Part shown: positions 22,901-33,800 of the stretch, piece after piece | Layout of the letters: the number at the start of each line of letters is the position of its first letter | Numbering within the stretch: position 1 is the stretch's first letter | NCBI GenBank assembly: GCA_017395215.1 | Contig: JAFPVW010000023.1 | Span: 53,485-117,484, forward strand | Direction of reading: 5' to 3' | DNA length: 64,000 bases | From: Prevotella sp. | GTDB taxonomy: Bacteria > Bacteroidota > Bacteroidia > Bacteroidales > Bacteroidaceae | Notes under the pieces: generated by a model | What the model saw: only the letters and a program-made list of their open reading frames with translations | Database searches by the model: none | Told to the model about the DNA's origin: nothing | Translations under genes and position numbers: made by a program

Positions 22901-23013
22901 ATCTTATCGACGATGCCGCCGACAAGGTAGACGCGCAGCGGCCTGACCGACCGCTCCTGCGCCGTGGCAGTTAGGCTTAGCATTAACGTTATTATCGTCA
23001 GTATCTTCTTCAT
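19963..23013 (-). CDS. Secreted head-domain protein with three CUB-like domains
   Basis: 1016 aa. It has the same signal peptide and head as the FSMPD proteins (1-365), then one degenerate FSMPD (about 368-525; TIDMGYDYLWSSVNFG, GGWEMPTEDTMDELLDMCTW). The rest is different: three CUB-like domains (about 528-650, 775-880, 890-1010) with GYLHIICAEGYKLNVSGSV, IYDGDNSS and HTDGSVVYDGLDLTV motifs. An InlB B-repeat-like stretch (TLTVTPAPGYMLEHIRV, about 655-690) lies between the first two. CUB domains are mostly extracellular binding modules of animals, also found in some Bacteroidetes. The gene is 29 bp behind the upstream gene and so is probably cotranscribed. Secretion route and ligand unknown. 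Confidence 0.8.
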   Translation of the reverse strand: MKKILTIITLMLSLTATAQERSVRPLRVYLVGGIVDKMALSSGSSLYHSRLDLNDVEHDDYVSLVVSDGEGERRYMLSQVDSLVMPNGRRVVFRGYTNGNEHEDENMLPPFGGGAGRGVKHTSFNGQFPGQGTGNVTFYWTELDRIRLENGAVSRATSLTAERTEAEFVFDDADFEATEYTVYYPDRTVTIAAHQSQTGIDNTDHIGPSGDCGTATAKLNDNVNDNYSFTLKHQAAYLCFLPRIDHLPSVRLTQIDVSCSSAIAGTYEQSTGGLFNGTNTSNKITLMLNRAPQQDNDFFLGHVTDDAQRMCGSYMVIAPQGSAQTFTVTYHLTDTLSRLSTTYVQTLSSFKPVANTVYPVTCHIPESLFRTIDMGYDYLWSSVNFGSDLPNEAGDFFTWQATHDAMTGGWEMPTEDTMDELLDMCTWTWGTYNGTEGWFVEGTNNGNDDIPLPRIFLPLNGYKDGSVGQHPENGYYWLDSGGETEAQTALVLTHESQAKKIIAATLAMNTRPVKAVSHDFRIPSSGTQTVDLRTHGPGYSIKVYDHAGPDDDYANGISGYLHIICAEGYKLNVSGSVNTESVGCDPFIVYDHTDSGNTEVARYGGSTTANATSKTNDVMLYFHSDGSSVRSGLNLTVTIQRQLTNYNVEIAKVEGGTLTASTYEANPEDTVTLTVTPAPGYMLEHIRVATDDKVLTLYDDDPKLFQSASSASRHYLMCDSVRVRDGNWYHDVSHFLMPYGDVVVTPYFVKADSTLEVIMAGNDTTFIERKYLQRLLDCGMSKFRFYDYAGKNGNYGNNVNGYMFVDAPVGYRMKIDCTTSLEGADHLYIYDGDNSSFHCLADPHGTVTTTTNNNVFFTHFKTDGSVVYSGYDCVVTLLHDDVVAYNIPSNYVLNLTEEQLSYKLANGVTSMKVYDNNGDASGYGNSMDGSLRFTLPEGYRLRVHGTIDTESGHDYLRVYDNEVEKVVRVGRNQTVDYTTESRVMRLRFHTDGSVVYDGLDLTVEFIAPDSSEESEP
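22659..22691. repeat. In-frame GC-rich insertion (LPPFGGGAGRG) in the CUB-domain protein
   Basis: CTCCCCTCCCCGCCCCTCC and the following GAAAGGAGGGAG encode MLPPFGGGAGRG at the same head linker that carries PLPAGVGAGRPRR in two paralogs. The flank (22694-22722) encodes an ENEHEDEN-like acidic run. Confidence 0.5.
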
Positions 23014-23042
23014 CGTCTTCTGTTTCGTCTGGTTTCTTGTTC

Positions 23043-26000
23043 CTATGGTCTCTGAGCTTTCTCAGCAGCAACGGCACGGACGGAGCGGCCTGGCCAACGG
23101 ACGGTGCCAGTACCCCATCCCCAGAAAGGCTCATAGTTTTCACCACCTATAATGTACCTTGTTCCGGATCCGTAGTCTTGACACCACGACAATGTCCATG
23201 CATAGCTGTTGTTGGAGCCAATCTGTGAACTCCAGTAACTGCCGCCTTGGTATCTATAATCAGAATTATTGCCAGGGTAATTGACACTGGAGCCAGTCAT
23301 GAATCCTGCATACGGCAGGAAAATACTATTGCCGTTAGGACCCTTCACCAAATAACCGTTAGCATTGTCAATGTTGGTACGAGTCCATAGACAGTGGTCA
23401 CGTAATTCCACAAGCTGGTCATAGGTTGGCATCTTCCAGCCGCTACCCATATTACGATAAGCTGCATCAAAGTCGTACGAACCTGCAATATTACCAAGGT
23501 TCTCACCGCTAAGCAGGTAATTATCACTTGTATAGCTAATTTTGGTTGCCGTTTCACCCCAAGCATAATAGTTTCCATCATCTTCAGGCCAGCTGGCGCC
23601 CACATTCATATTTGCCCATAGCGTGCCCGAGGGTAGACCAAGGTCAACCTTCTCCCATCCTACATGGCGAGCAGGTCCATAAAGTACAGTGCCTTCATAC
23701 TCCACGAAAGAACGATACCAATAACCCATGTTTTCCGAAATTGTGAGTGTTGTCTGGAAGGACTCGTTCTCTGTACTTTGCTTGGTGAAGCGAAGGTCTG
23801 CACGGTCAGTGCCAATGACAATCTTCGCACTGTCGCCGATGACGAAGCCCACCGTAGCACTACCTACTGGAGCAATGTTACTGCTCCATTTTCCGCTGAT
23901 GGTAGCCTCATCATCATCGAGATTCCATGTTGCCTTATTAGTTTCCACATTTAGAGCAATGTCATTGAGAGATTTACCGTTTGGCGCAAACACGGCACGG
24001 GCTGTTCTGCCGTAATAACGATATGTGCTGTGTCCCCATGCCCAGAATGGTTCGTAGTTTTCACCGCCAGGAATATACCTTGTATAACTTCCATAATCAG
24101 CACACCATGACAACGTCCATGTGTATGGAGAGGTATCACTGCCTTGATCAGCACTCATATAACTGGCTCCATGATAGCGGCTGTCACTGCCTGTACAATT
24201 GAAGTCATGGCTGGTGCCTCTAACCAGTCCAGCAGCTGGCAGGAAAATACTGTTCTTATTGGGGCCAGTAACCCGGAAACCGCTGACATTGTTCACAGAA
24301 GTCCAACTCCAAGTACACTCATCGCGAAGTTCCACAAGCTGAGCTTTACTTGGCAGCTGCCAGGCGTTACCCATATTGACGTGAGCTGCATCCAGCTCGG
24401 TGCCTGCAATGTTGCGTCCATCACCTAAATTCAGGTTCGTCGGGCTAAACAGGTAAGTTGCTGCAGAATAGTCATCCTTAGTAATAGTTTCGCCCCATGC
24501 AAAGTAGTCACCAAATTCCTCTGGTGTGTTGGCACCCACATTCATATTTGCCCATAGTGTTCCAGACGACAGACCGAGATTAACAATCTCAAGTCCGTAG
24601 TGGCGTGCCTTGCCATAGAAGATGGTATCACCAGTATCGACATACGCTCTAAACCAATAGCCGAAGTTGTCGTGAACAGCCACCGTATGGTTGTAACTAC
24701 CAGCTTTGTCAGTATCATGATGCAAGTCATACAACACGGCTGTGCTCTCCTTTACGATGGAGTCGTTGTCGCCAACGAGGAAGCCTACCGTCACGTTTCT
24801 TGTCAGCGGGGTTGAGCTACTAAGCGTAGCATAGAGTTTTGCATCAAGGTTGCCAAGTTTCCATTTTACGCTATCTGTCGCAATGTTCACTACAAGACCG
24901 TCGGCAGTAGGCGTATTCGGAACAGCCACTGCACGCACAGTACGCCCATAGTATCTGAAAGTACTGTGTCCCCAGGCCCAGAATGGTTCATAGTTTTCTC
25001 CCCCATAGTAATATAATTGCCAGTTGTTGTAGTCGGAGTGCCACGATAACGCCCAAGCATAGACACTATTGTTACCACCTTGTGAAGAGGTAAAATAGCT
25101 GGCACCAATGTTTTGGCAATCATAGCTGGTGCCTCTGACGAGGCCGGCCGACGGCAAAAATATACTCTTATTAGTATAGCCTTTGCGATTGCTCGTCACA
25201 CGGTATCCGCTAACGTTGTCAACCGATGTACGAACCCACGTACAACTGTCTATCAACTCTTTCATCTCCGAGTAATTAGGCATGCGCCAGGCATTGCCCA
25301 TCTTGACATGTGCAACATCCTGATCGGTTCCTGCAATGTTCATATTCTCACCAAGGTTCTGGTTAGTCCTATACAAGTAAGTTGATGACGAGTATTCGTC
25401 CTTGGGTTCCGTCTCGCCCCACGCATAATAGTTTCCGAAATCGCTTGGCTGATCGGCACCAATGTTCATATTAGCCCATTTCACAGAAAGACCAAGGTCA
25501 ACCATTTCATAAGCATAGTGACGAGTCTTGCCATAGAAAACAGTGTCGCCAGTATTGATGAAAGCGCGATAGTAATAACCTATGTTGTCGTACACATCAA
25601 GCGTATCAGTGAACACACCACCCAGATTTGTTGTTTTAGAAAGAACAAACCTACTATTCGTCAAGTCTATATTCGTGCTATCTCCAACCACAAAGCCAAC
25701 TGTCAGCATATTCTTGATAGGTGTGGTACTGCTGAGTGTTCCATAAAGAACAGTTTCAGTGTCGCCTAACCTCCAACTTGCACTATCGGTACGTACATTC
25801 AGTACCAACCCGTCTGTTGTGATGCCGTTAGGTGAAGCTACAGGACGAACCGACCGTCCGTAATACCGGAAACAGCTGTGGCCCCATTTCCAGAACGGCT
25901 CATAGTATTCGCCACCATATAAGTATCTTTGTGCACTATTATAATTATAATGCCATGATAATGTCCAGTTATAAACACTTCTGTCACCCACTTGGTTTGC

Positions 26001-27878
26001 TATCATATAGCTCGCTCCTTCATTGGCGCAGCTCAAGTTTCGGTCAACCATATATCCAGCATCAGGAAAGAAGATGCGATTGCCATTGGGGCCTGTTACC
26101 AGATAGCCGTTAACACCATTGATATTCATTCTGCTCCATGAGCAGATACTTGTATTTAGAAGTTCATCAAAATGTGCCTTAGTCGGCGTTGTCCAAATAC
26201 CGCCCCAATTTACCACAGCTGCATCGTTCTGCGTGCCAGCAATACTATAGTCGTCACCAAGGTTCAGATAGGTGCCGCCCGTACGCATAGTATATGTATT
26301 GTAGTTGTATTCGGTCTTCGTGTCCACCTCGCCCCAGGCGTAGTAGTAGCCGAAGTCCTCGGCACTGTTGGCACCGATGTTGCGGGCGGCCCACTTCGTT
26401 TTCGATGGCAGTCCCAAATCGACCATCAAGACCTCGACGGGACGGTAGTTCTGGGCGAGGCATTCTGCTGGCGTCACCTGAGTCTCGCTGGGGATGAAGA
26501 TGCGCAGCCGCTCGCCGTATTCCTTGGCGGCAGCGGCACCGGTGACAAGGTAGCCCGTCCTGCCGTTGTACTTGCCCCACGTCCATTGGCACTTGGTCAA
26601 AAGCTCCTCCTTCTGGTCTGCATCGGGAATCAGCCACTCCGTCACGATGGTCTGCTCAAGCAGGGCGGCATTGGCCTCGGCTTCGGAGGCATACTGCGGG
26701 CCGTCCTTGCTCGGCTCCGTGGCGTTCACGTTCACGTTCGACCAGTTGCAGCTCAGGCCGAGGTCAATTGTGCGGAACTCCGTGTCGCGGATGTTGCAGC
26801 TGACGGGATAGACGGTGTTGGCCAGCGGCCTGAAGGAGAACGTCTGGCGGTAGACCTTCGAGATGTGGCTCAGCGTGTCGGTGAGGTAGTAGGTCGCGGT
26901 GAACGATCGACTGGCGTCCTGCGGCGCAATCACCATGTATGAGGCGCAGGAGTCCTGCTCGCTGTTCACACTGTGGCCCAGGAAGAAGTCCGACGGCTTC
27001 TGCGGGACGAGGTTCAGCGTGATGGTGTTGCTCGTTGCGGAGCCGTTATACAGGCCACCAGTAGCCAGCTGGTAGGTGCCCGCAATGGCATTGCTGCACG
27101 TCAGCACAATCTTCTCTATCCTCACGCTCGGCAGGTGGTCGATGTGAGGCAGGAAGCACAGGTAGGCCGCCTGATGCTGAAGCGTGAAGCTAAAGTTAAC
27201 GTTATCGTTAACGTTATCGTTCCGCGTAGCGGTGGCCGTGCCGCAGTCGCCACTGGGACCGATGTGGTCGGTGTTGTCGGCACCGGTCTGGGTCTGCTCG
27301 CTCAGTATCGTCACGCTCTTGCCCGGATAGTAGACGGCATAGGACGGGGCATCGAGGTCGGCACTGTCGAACACGAACTGGGCACTCGTCTTGTCCTGTG
27401 TCAGCTGGCTGGCACGGCTCTCGTAGCCCACGTCGAGACGGATGCGGTCGTTCTCGGTCCACTTGAACGTCACGTTGTCTTTACCCGCACCGGGGAAATG
27501 GCCCTCGAAGGAGGAGCGGCGGGGCCGACCTGCACCAACACCTGCAGGAAGGGGGGACTCAACAAGGCGGGCCTCGGAGGGCTGCTCGGTCATGCTGCCC
27601 TGGAACACCACACGACGGCCGTTGGGCATCACGAGGCTGTCAACCTGCGACAGCATATAGCGGCGCTCGCCGTCAGCGTCGGCTACGACCAGCGACACGT
27701 AGTCGTCGTGTTCCACATCGTTAAGGTCGAGGCGCGAGTGATACAACGAAGAGCCTGACGACAGGACCATCCTGTCGACGATGCCGCCGGCAAGGTAGAC
27801 GCGCAACGGTCGCACCGTCTGCGCAGTTATCGTTAAGGTTAACGTTAGCGTCAATATCGTCAGTATCCTTTTCATCAC
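23043..27878 (-). CDS. Giant secreted FSMPD-repeat protein 2
   Basis: 1611 aa, closest paralog of protein 1. The signal peptide MKRILTILTLTLTLTITAQT and head (to about 370) are almost identical at protein and DNA level to protein 1. A degenerate FSMPD follows, then four full FSMPD modules starting near 485, 792, 1099 and 1410, separated by FN3-like modules. Modules 2-4 share an aromatic-rich variant end (GGENYEPFWAWGHSTFRYYG) unlike protein 1 (ATYWSIFSHNNPFAERRIG), suggesting the modules spread by duplication inside each gene. The start codon overlaps the stop of the upstream gene by 4 bp (ATGA), indicating coupled translation. ATG 27878 gives MMKR; 27875 (MKR) is equally possible. Confidence 0.85.
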   Translation of the reverse strand: MMKRILTILTLTLTLTITAQTVRPLRVYLAGGIVDRMVLSSGSSLYHSRLDLNDVEHDDYVSLVVADADGERRYMLSQVDSLVMPNGRRVVFQGSMTEQPSEARLVESPLPAGVGAGRPRRSSFEGHFPGAGKDNVTFKWTENDRIRLDVGYESRASQLTQDKTSAQFVFDSADLDAPSYAVYYPGKSVTILSEQTQTGADNTDHIGPSGDCGTATATRNDNVNDNVNFSFTLQHQAAYLCFLPHIDHLPSVRIEKIVLTCSNAIAGTYQLATGGLYNGSATSNTITLNLVPQKPSDFFLGHSVNSEQDSCASYMVIAPQDASRSFTATYYLTDTLSHISKVYRQTFSFRPLANTVYPVSCNIRDTEFRTIDLGLSCNWSNVNVNATEPSKDGPQYASEAEANAALLEQTIVTEWLIPDADQKEELLTKCQWTWGKYNGRTGYLVTGAAAAKEYGERLRIFIPSETQVTPAECLAQNYRPVEVLMVDLGLPSKTKWAARNIGANSAEDFGYYYAWGEVDTKTEYNYNTYTMRTGGTYLNLGDDYSIAGTQNDAAVVNWGGIWTTPTKAHFDELLNTSICSWSRMNINGVNGYLVTGPNGNRIFFPDAGYMVDRNLSCANEGASYMIANQVGDRSVYNWTLSWHYNYNSAQRYLYGGEYYEPFWKWGHSCFRYYGRSVRPVASPNGITTDGLVLNVRTDSASWRLGDTETVLYGTLSSTTPIKNMLTVGFVVGDSTNIDLTNSRFVLSKTTNLGGVFTDTLDVYDNIGYYYRAFINTGDTVFYGKTRHYAYEMVDLGLSVKWANMNIGADQPSDFGNYYAWGETEPKDEYSSSTYLYRTNQNLGENMNIAGTDQDVAHVKMGNAWRMPNYSEMKELIDSCTWVRTSVDNVSGYRVTSNRKGYTNKSIFLPSAGLVRGTSYDCQNIGASYFTSSQGGNNSVYAWALSWHSDYNNWQLYYYGGENYEPFWAWGHSTFRYYGRTVRAVAVPNTPTADGLVVNIATDSVKWKLGNLDAKLYATLSSSTPLTRNVTVGFLVGDNDSIVKESTAVLYDLHHDTDKAGSYNHTVAVHDNFGYWFRAYVDTGDTIFYGKARHYGLEIVNLGLSSGTLWANMNVGANTPEEFGDYFAWGETITKDDYSAATYLFSPTNLNLGDGRNIAGTELDAAHVNMGNAWQLPSKAQLVELRDECTWSWTSVNNVSGFRVTGPNKNSIFLPAAGLVRGTSHDFNCTGSDSRYHGASYMSADQGSDTSPYTWTLSWCADYGSYTRYIPGGENYEPFWAWGHSTYRYYGRTARAVFAPNGKSLNDIALNVETNKATWNLDDDEATISGKWSSNIAPVGSATVGFVIGDSAKIVIGTDRADLRFTKQSTENESFQTTLTISENMGYWYRSFVEYEGTVLYGPARHVGWEKVDLGLPSGTLWANMNVGASWPEDDGNYYAWGETATKISYTSDNYLLSGENLGNIAGSYDFDAAYRNMGSGWKMPTYDQLVELRDHCLWTRTNIDNANGYLVKGPNGNSIFLPYAGFMTGSSVNYPGNNSDYRYQGGSYWSSQIGSNNSYAWTLSWCQDYGSGTRYIIGGENYEPFWGWGTGTVRWPGRSVRAVAAEKAQRP

Positions 27879-30800
27879 TTCTTCAGATTATTATACAATG
27901 TCTGTACTTGTGCCGCCGTCAGCGGGTCATCATAGATGCGGGTGAAGACAATGCTGCCCTTCCACGCTGTTGCACAATTACCGCTGCTGTTCGGATTGCC
28001 TCCCACCATATAGTAGCGGGCTGCGGTAGTCGTTGTTATGGTGTGGTTGCCGGGGGCTTCTTCAGAGCTGACCAGCTGGCCATCGACATAGAGGAGCAAT
28101 TTGGCCGAACCCTTGTCATAGACGCTCACCACGTGGTGGTAGGTGCCTGTTTTGTCGTCGAGATCGTCAGGATCATATACAGAGCGATAGGCGCCCTGGG
28201 TATAGGCCTGAGCGAAGAACATCTTATTGTGTATACCTATGCCAGTACCTCCGTTCTCGTAGTTGGCGAGGATATCCGACTCGGCTGTGCTGGTCAGATA
28301 AGGCACCTTTACGACCGCCTCAAGGGTATGACCGTCCATGAGGCGTGCCATGAACTCATCGTCGTAGTTGAAGCGGATGGAGTAATAGTGCCCGGCAGAG
28401 CCACTGAACGTGTTGGCAGAGAGGTCGGCCTCATAGCGTTTGTAGTCGGCGTTGTAGGAAATGCCGGGCGTGCCGTGCTTGGCGCAAGTCTGCTTGGTGA
28501 AAGCATAGTTGCCGGCCGTACCGTCGGCAGCGAATGCCACGTCGAGCAACATCGGCGCACCAATGGACTTCACCTCGCCCTGAGCATAGTGGTCGCCCTT
28601 CTTCACGAAAGCGCGGAAATAGCGCACGCCGCCATCGTAGTCGTAAGCCATTGAATAGTCGCCGGCTGCATCGGCATTGCTGGAAGTCAGGATATGGGCA
28701 GCATCGGCAATAGTGGCATCGATATCGGTACTGTTGCCAACGACGAAACCGTAGGTGACGTCAGATACCGTTCCCTGTGTGCCGAAGTTGCCACGGAGGG
28801 TGGCCGTAGCGGCACCTATCGTCCAGTCAACACCGGCGGTAACGACACCGACGGTACCAGTGGCAGTAGTCAGACCGTCGTTGATGACACCACGGATGGG
28901 GAAGCCCTCATGGCGAGGATCGTAATCAGTGCCTTTACTACCATTAGAAAAGCGGCTATAGTAAGCCTCATTGTTATTGTAGAACGTAGAGAGCCAGAAG
29001 TATCCCCATGAGTTATCAGAAGAAAGGCTTGTACCGTTCATCCATCCCGAAGCGGGGAGGAATATGCTGCAATCGGTATAACCCTCCACGAGACTGGTGA
29101 TACGATAGCCATTGCGGCCGTTCTCAGTGGTCCACTCCCACTTGGTATAATTCTTATCTGTCAGCTCATTAAACTGGTCTCTGGTTGGCATTGACCACAT
29201 ACCACCCATGATGGCACGCGCAGCATCGTAATTCGTGCCGGCGATGTCTTCACCAATGGCTTCGTAATAGCTACGATGATAAAGCTCGTTGGTAGCGGTA
29301 GAGAAGTTCGTCTTGGGTTGGGTCTCACCCCAGGCAAAGAACCGTCCCACATCGGACTCCGACTCGGCGCCGATGTTCATGTTAGCCCACTTGGTGCCGC
29401 TGGGCAGACCGAGGTCGACCGCCATATAGTTGTTGGCACCCATCGTCGTGAACGACTGCTCTGCACCATAATAATACTTGGTGCCGTCGTAGATGTAGGC
29501 CTTATAATAATAGGTGGTGTTGTTACCCGTGTTGCTGAACGTGTAGCTGTAGTCGCCCGACTGGGTCACGCTGACAGGCACGTCAGTACAGCCATTGGCA
29601 TTAACAGCCGGCGAAGGCGACATGCTGTAGACGAAGCCCACCGTGACACTGCTACCATAACCCCAGACGCTGTTGACCTGTCCGCGAAGCAGATAGGCTG
29701 AGCCAGTAGGCTGAGCCTTATAGGTGCCGATGACGGAGAGCACGGGTCGGAGGAACGAACCGTAAGAGGCCGGGGCGTATGAGTTGCCGTCGTCACCCAT
29801 ATGGGCAGTTGCATCGCCACCGCCAAGGTCGTAGGCACTCCCACTTGCATTCCACGAGGACGTCCAGTAGTTGCCGCGAGTGTTGGCATTTTGCAACACG
29901 CCGCTGCCATTGAGATAACCGGTAGTGGGCAGGAAGATGAAGCGCTCAGAGTTGGTCTTGCTCGACACCTTATAGCCCGGAACACCATTCATCGTCGTCC
30001 ATTCCCAGAAAGCAGCGGAGACGAGTTCGTCCATTTCGGCCTTTGTAGCCAGGCGATAAGGACTCCCCAGCGTGTTGCGCACAGCGTCGCGTCCGCTTTC
30101 GGTCAGGTTCTGGGCTTCCGACGCATAGAGTGCCCATCCTGAGTTCGGATAGGGAACAGTAGCACCCCACTGGTAGTAGTCGCCATTGCCACAGATGGAG
30201 TCGGCACCGAGGTCGAGGTTCATCCAAAGCAGTCCGCTGGGCAGGTCGAGGTCGACAAGTTCGTATGTCGTGAACTTCAGGGTGTCACCCTTAGCGATAT
30301 AGCTGTTATCCTGCCTGATGTAAGGCACATAATAGTAGCTGGCACCTGCGGAAAGTCCCGTTAGCGTGACGGCAAACCGTCCACGCTGACCAACGGTGGC
30401 AAAGGGCGCGTCATTGTTGAGGGCATCGCGTGAAGTACCATAGCGTATGCCCACGGTGGCTGTGGCAGGAGTTCCCTTGGCAAAGCATTCTATCGAGGCC
30501 AAGGTAAAGTCGGTAGCGCTCTGCAGCACATCGACCGAGCTGACTGAAACCTGATTATCGCTTACAGGCCTGACAGTAAAGCCAAAGTACACTTCATCAA
30601 CTGGCGCCGAACTCTTGTCATTATTCCAGAACGACTGGTAATAAGCCTTTACGCCACTCGAGAAGCTGGATGTCCAATAGTCGCCACTGCCGCTATTGTC
30701 CGTACGCCACGTTCCATCCCAGTAATAACCTGCAGCGGGAATGAAAATGCTACGGTCGGTGTATCCGGTCTTCTTACCTGTCACGCGCATGCCAAACTGA

Positions 30801-33800
30801 CCATTGGCATTGGTCCATGTCCATGTGCAGTTATCGATGAGTTCCTTCCACTCTTCCTTGGAAGGCATACGCCATGAACCGCCCCACAATTCAGCTGCGG
30901 TATCGTAGCCGCTTTCGGGGGTAATATCCTTTAATCCCTGATAATACTGGATTGCCGAATGTGAATAGTAGGGTTCTTTAGCACCCCACTGGTAATAATG
31001 GCCATAGCTGGCTTCACTCGGTGACCCTATATTGACGTTAGCCCATTTCACAGAGAGTCCCAGATCCACTTCGCCCACGACATCGAAGCTATCGACGGGC
31101 GTGTATTTCCACAGGTTGTCATCGTGGGCGAAAGCGCGGTAATAATAACGCTTGCCCGGCGTGAGATTGGTAATGGCCTGCTGGAAGTCACCATTGACAG
31201 TAGTGACATCATACTGCTGAAGCTTATTGTCCTTGTCCAAAGTGCGATTCTCGCCAACGAGGAAGCCTGCGGTCTGAGCAGTGCCGGAGACATTATGGAA
31301 ATAAGCCTTCAGTATGTCGGTCTCTGCCCCGTCAGCCATGGTGCGGACGAAACCTTTACCGTACAATGAACCCAGCTTTTCCTGCACAGGGCGTACGGGG
31401 AAGCCATAGTTCTTATCCGCATCCGCTCCAGTGTCGTTACCAAGGTACACGCGGTAGGCCCTGCCATTATTATAATTGGTGGAAGTCCAATGGCTGTTCT
31501 CCGTACCTACAGCATAACGATAACTGCTGTTATATTGAAAGACGCCACTGGTAGGAAGGAAGATGCTGCGTCCGGTATAGCCCTTCACCTTGCTGGTAAA
31601 ACGACGGCCCACCACGCCGTTGCTGCTTGTTTCGGTCGTCACGTCGCAGCTGTCAATCAGTTCGCGGAACTCCTGAAGCGTAGGCATACGGAACTTGCTG
31701 CCCCACATCTCTGTTGCCGTGTCGTGGCCGGACAAGGGCGTGATGTCCTTGTTGCCCGTGTAGTAATTGGAGTTGTCGCCCAAGAACGGCTTGTTGGCAC
31801 CCCAACGGTAGAAGTCACCATGACTGTCGTCGCTGGCAGCACCGAGGTCAACGTTGGCCCAGAGCACAGACACGCCTAAGTCAACCAGTCCTACGGCATC
31901 CACCTTCAGCGTGTCGCCATAATAATAGGTATCATTGCTACAGACGAAGGCGCGGTAATAGGTGGTCACCCCAGGCGTTGAGGGAGTGAACACGTATGAG
32001 AACTGGCCGTCGGTGGTCTTCTCAACCGTCACCTTGGTGTCGGAGGCAAACTTCTTGTCGGTGCTGTAGGAGAATCCCACGGTGGCACCCGTTGCATCGG
32101 CGAGTCCGCGCACAGTGGCCTTCAAAGTGTCGGTCTCAGTCTGGCCGTCGTACTGCTTGGCGGCAACGAGCGTGCGAACGAACATCGGTTTGCCGTCGGC
32201 ATCCTTGGCGTTCGTCTTATAGACAGGACGGACGGGAACGCCATCAGTGCGTAACCAGTTGTTCACACCGGCATTGTTGAATATAGCAGCATGGTCGGCC
32301 TGATTATTGACGCCAGGCAACGATGAGGTGGCCATATAGCCATGTTCGGAATATTGATTGCGTGCTGTGCGGAAATACCCAGAAAGGGGTATGAACAGCG
32401 AGTCGCCGTTCAAGCGGCTCTTGACGGTGTAGCCCTTTACGCCGTCCATGGTTGAGGATATGAAGTCGCAGTTGTCAATCAGTTCCTGAAGGTCTTGTCT
32501 GTCGGGCATCATCCACACGCCGCCCCACTTAGTGGAGGCCGCATCGTAGTCGGTGGCCTGGATATCGAGCAGGCGTTCGGGCTCTATCCAAGTGCTGTGG
32601 CTGTACCAGCGATAGTTGCTGGCATCGTTTGGATAGGTCGTCTTGGTCTGCGTCTCGCCCCAGGCATAAGGGTCGCCGTTCTGATAGGGCATCGTAGTGC
32701 CTAAACTGATGTTTGCCCACTTCGTACCGGAAGGCAGGCCGAGGTCTATGGGGGCACGTCCGAACTGCAGGGCATTGGCGTAGTTGACGTTGCCGTCGGC
32801 ATCCTTGACGTAAGCGCGATAGTAGTAGGCCGTGTCCTTGGGCATAACGAAGTCGGTATTATAGGCTCCGTCGGTGCTGACCGAGGCCGTCACCTTTGTG
32901 CCACCATTGGCAATGGTGACGCTATCAGTCTTGCCCACCACAAAACCCACTTCAATGCCCGTCTTGTCGTTGGCCTTGTCGTAGCCATAGATGGTAGCAT
33001 AGAGCTTGGCTGTCAGCTCGGTTGCCCGCCACTGCACACTGTCGGTCATCACCTGCACCAGCGAGCCATCGGTCATCTGGACACCCGTGCTGATGACGGG
33101 ACGGATGCTTTCGCCGAGCCAGATGTCTTCGCCAGACTGTCCAACAGTTTTGCTGTTACTATAGAAATTTAGATACCAGTTCTGCTTTTTCCCCGAGTTG
33201 GTGAGCTGGGATGTGCGGTAAAGGCCGCGTGAGCCGAATTCGTTATTACTCGTCCCGTTACGGTAGCCGGCGGCAGGCATGAAGAGGTTGTTGCCATGAC
33301 GGCTGACGACATAGCCTGGTTTGCCGTTGAAGTTGCCGTTCCATGTCCACGTACAGCTGTCTATCAGCATATTAAGTTCTGCCGAAGTAGGCACCGAGAA
33401 GTTCTGGCCAAGGCGCATGTGCGCTACATCATTGTCTGTCAGACGGATGTTCTTGGGCATGTTGTTGATGGTTGTACTCTGGAAGGTGTAGTTACCGGTG
33501 GTGTAGTTGCCCTTGTCCTCCAGTTCGCCCCAGGCGTAGTAGCCGCCGTATTCCTCGGGCGACATGGCGCCCATGTTGTGATTGAGGAACTTCACGGGCA
33601 GGCCGAGGTCCACCACGTAGTTGTTGCAGTTAGCCTTGACGACATACACCATGTTCGACTCCACCTTGGTCAGATCCACTATCTTCGTATAGACACCCGT
33701 GGACTGCAGCTCGGTGTCGTAGACGGTGAACTCACAGGTCAGTCGGGTCGGACCGTCCTGCGGGGCTATCACCATATAGGCCGACGTGTTCTGGTCGGCA

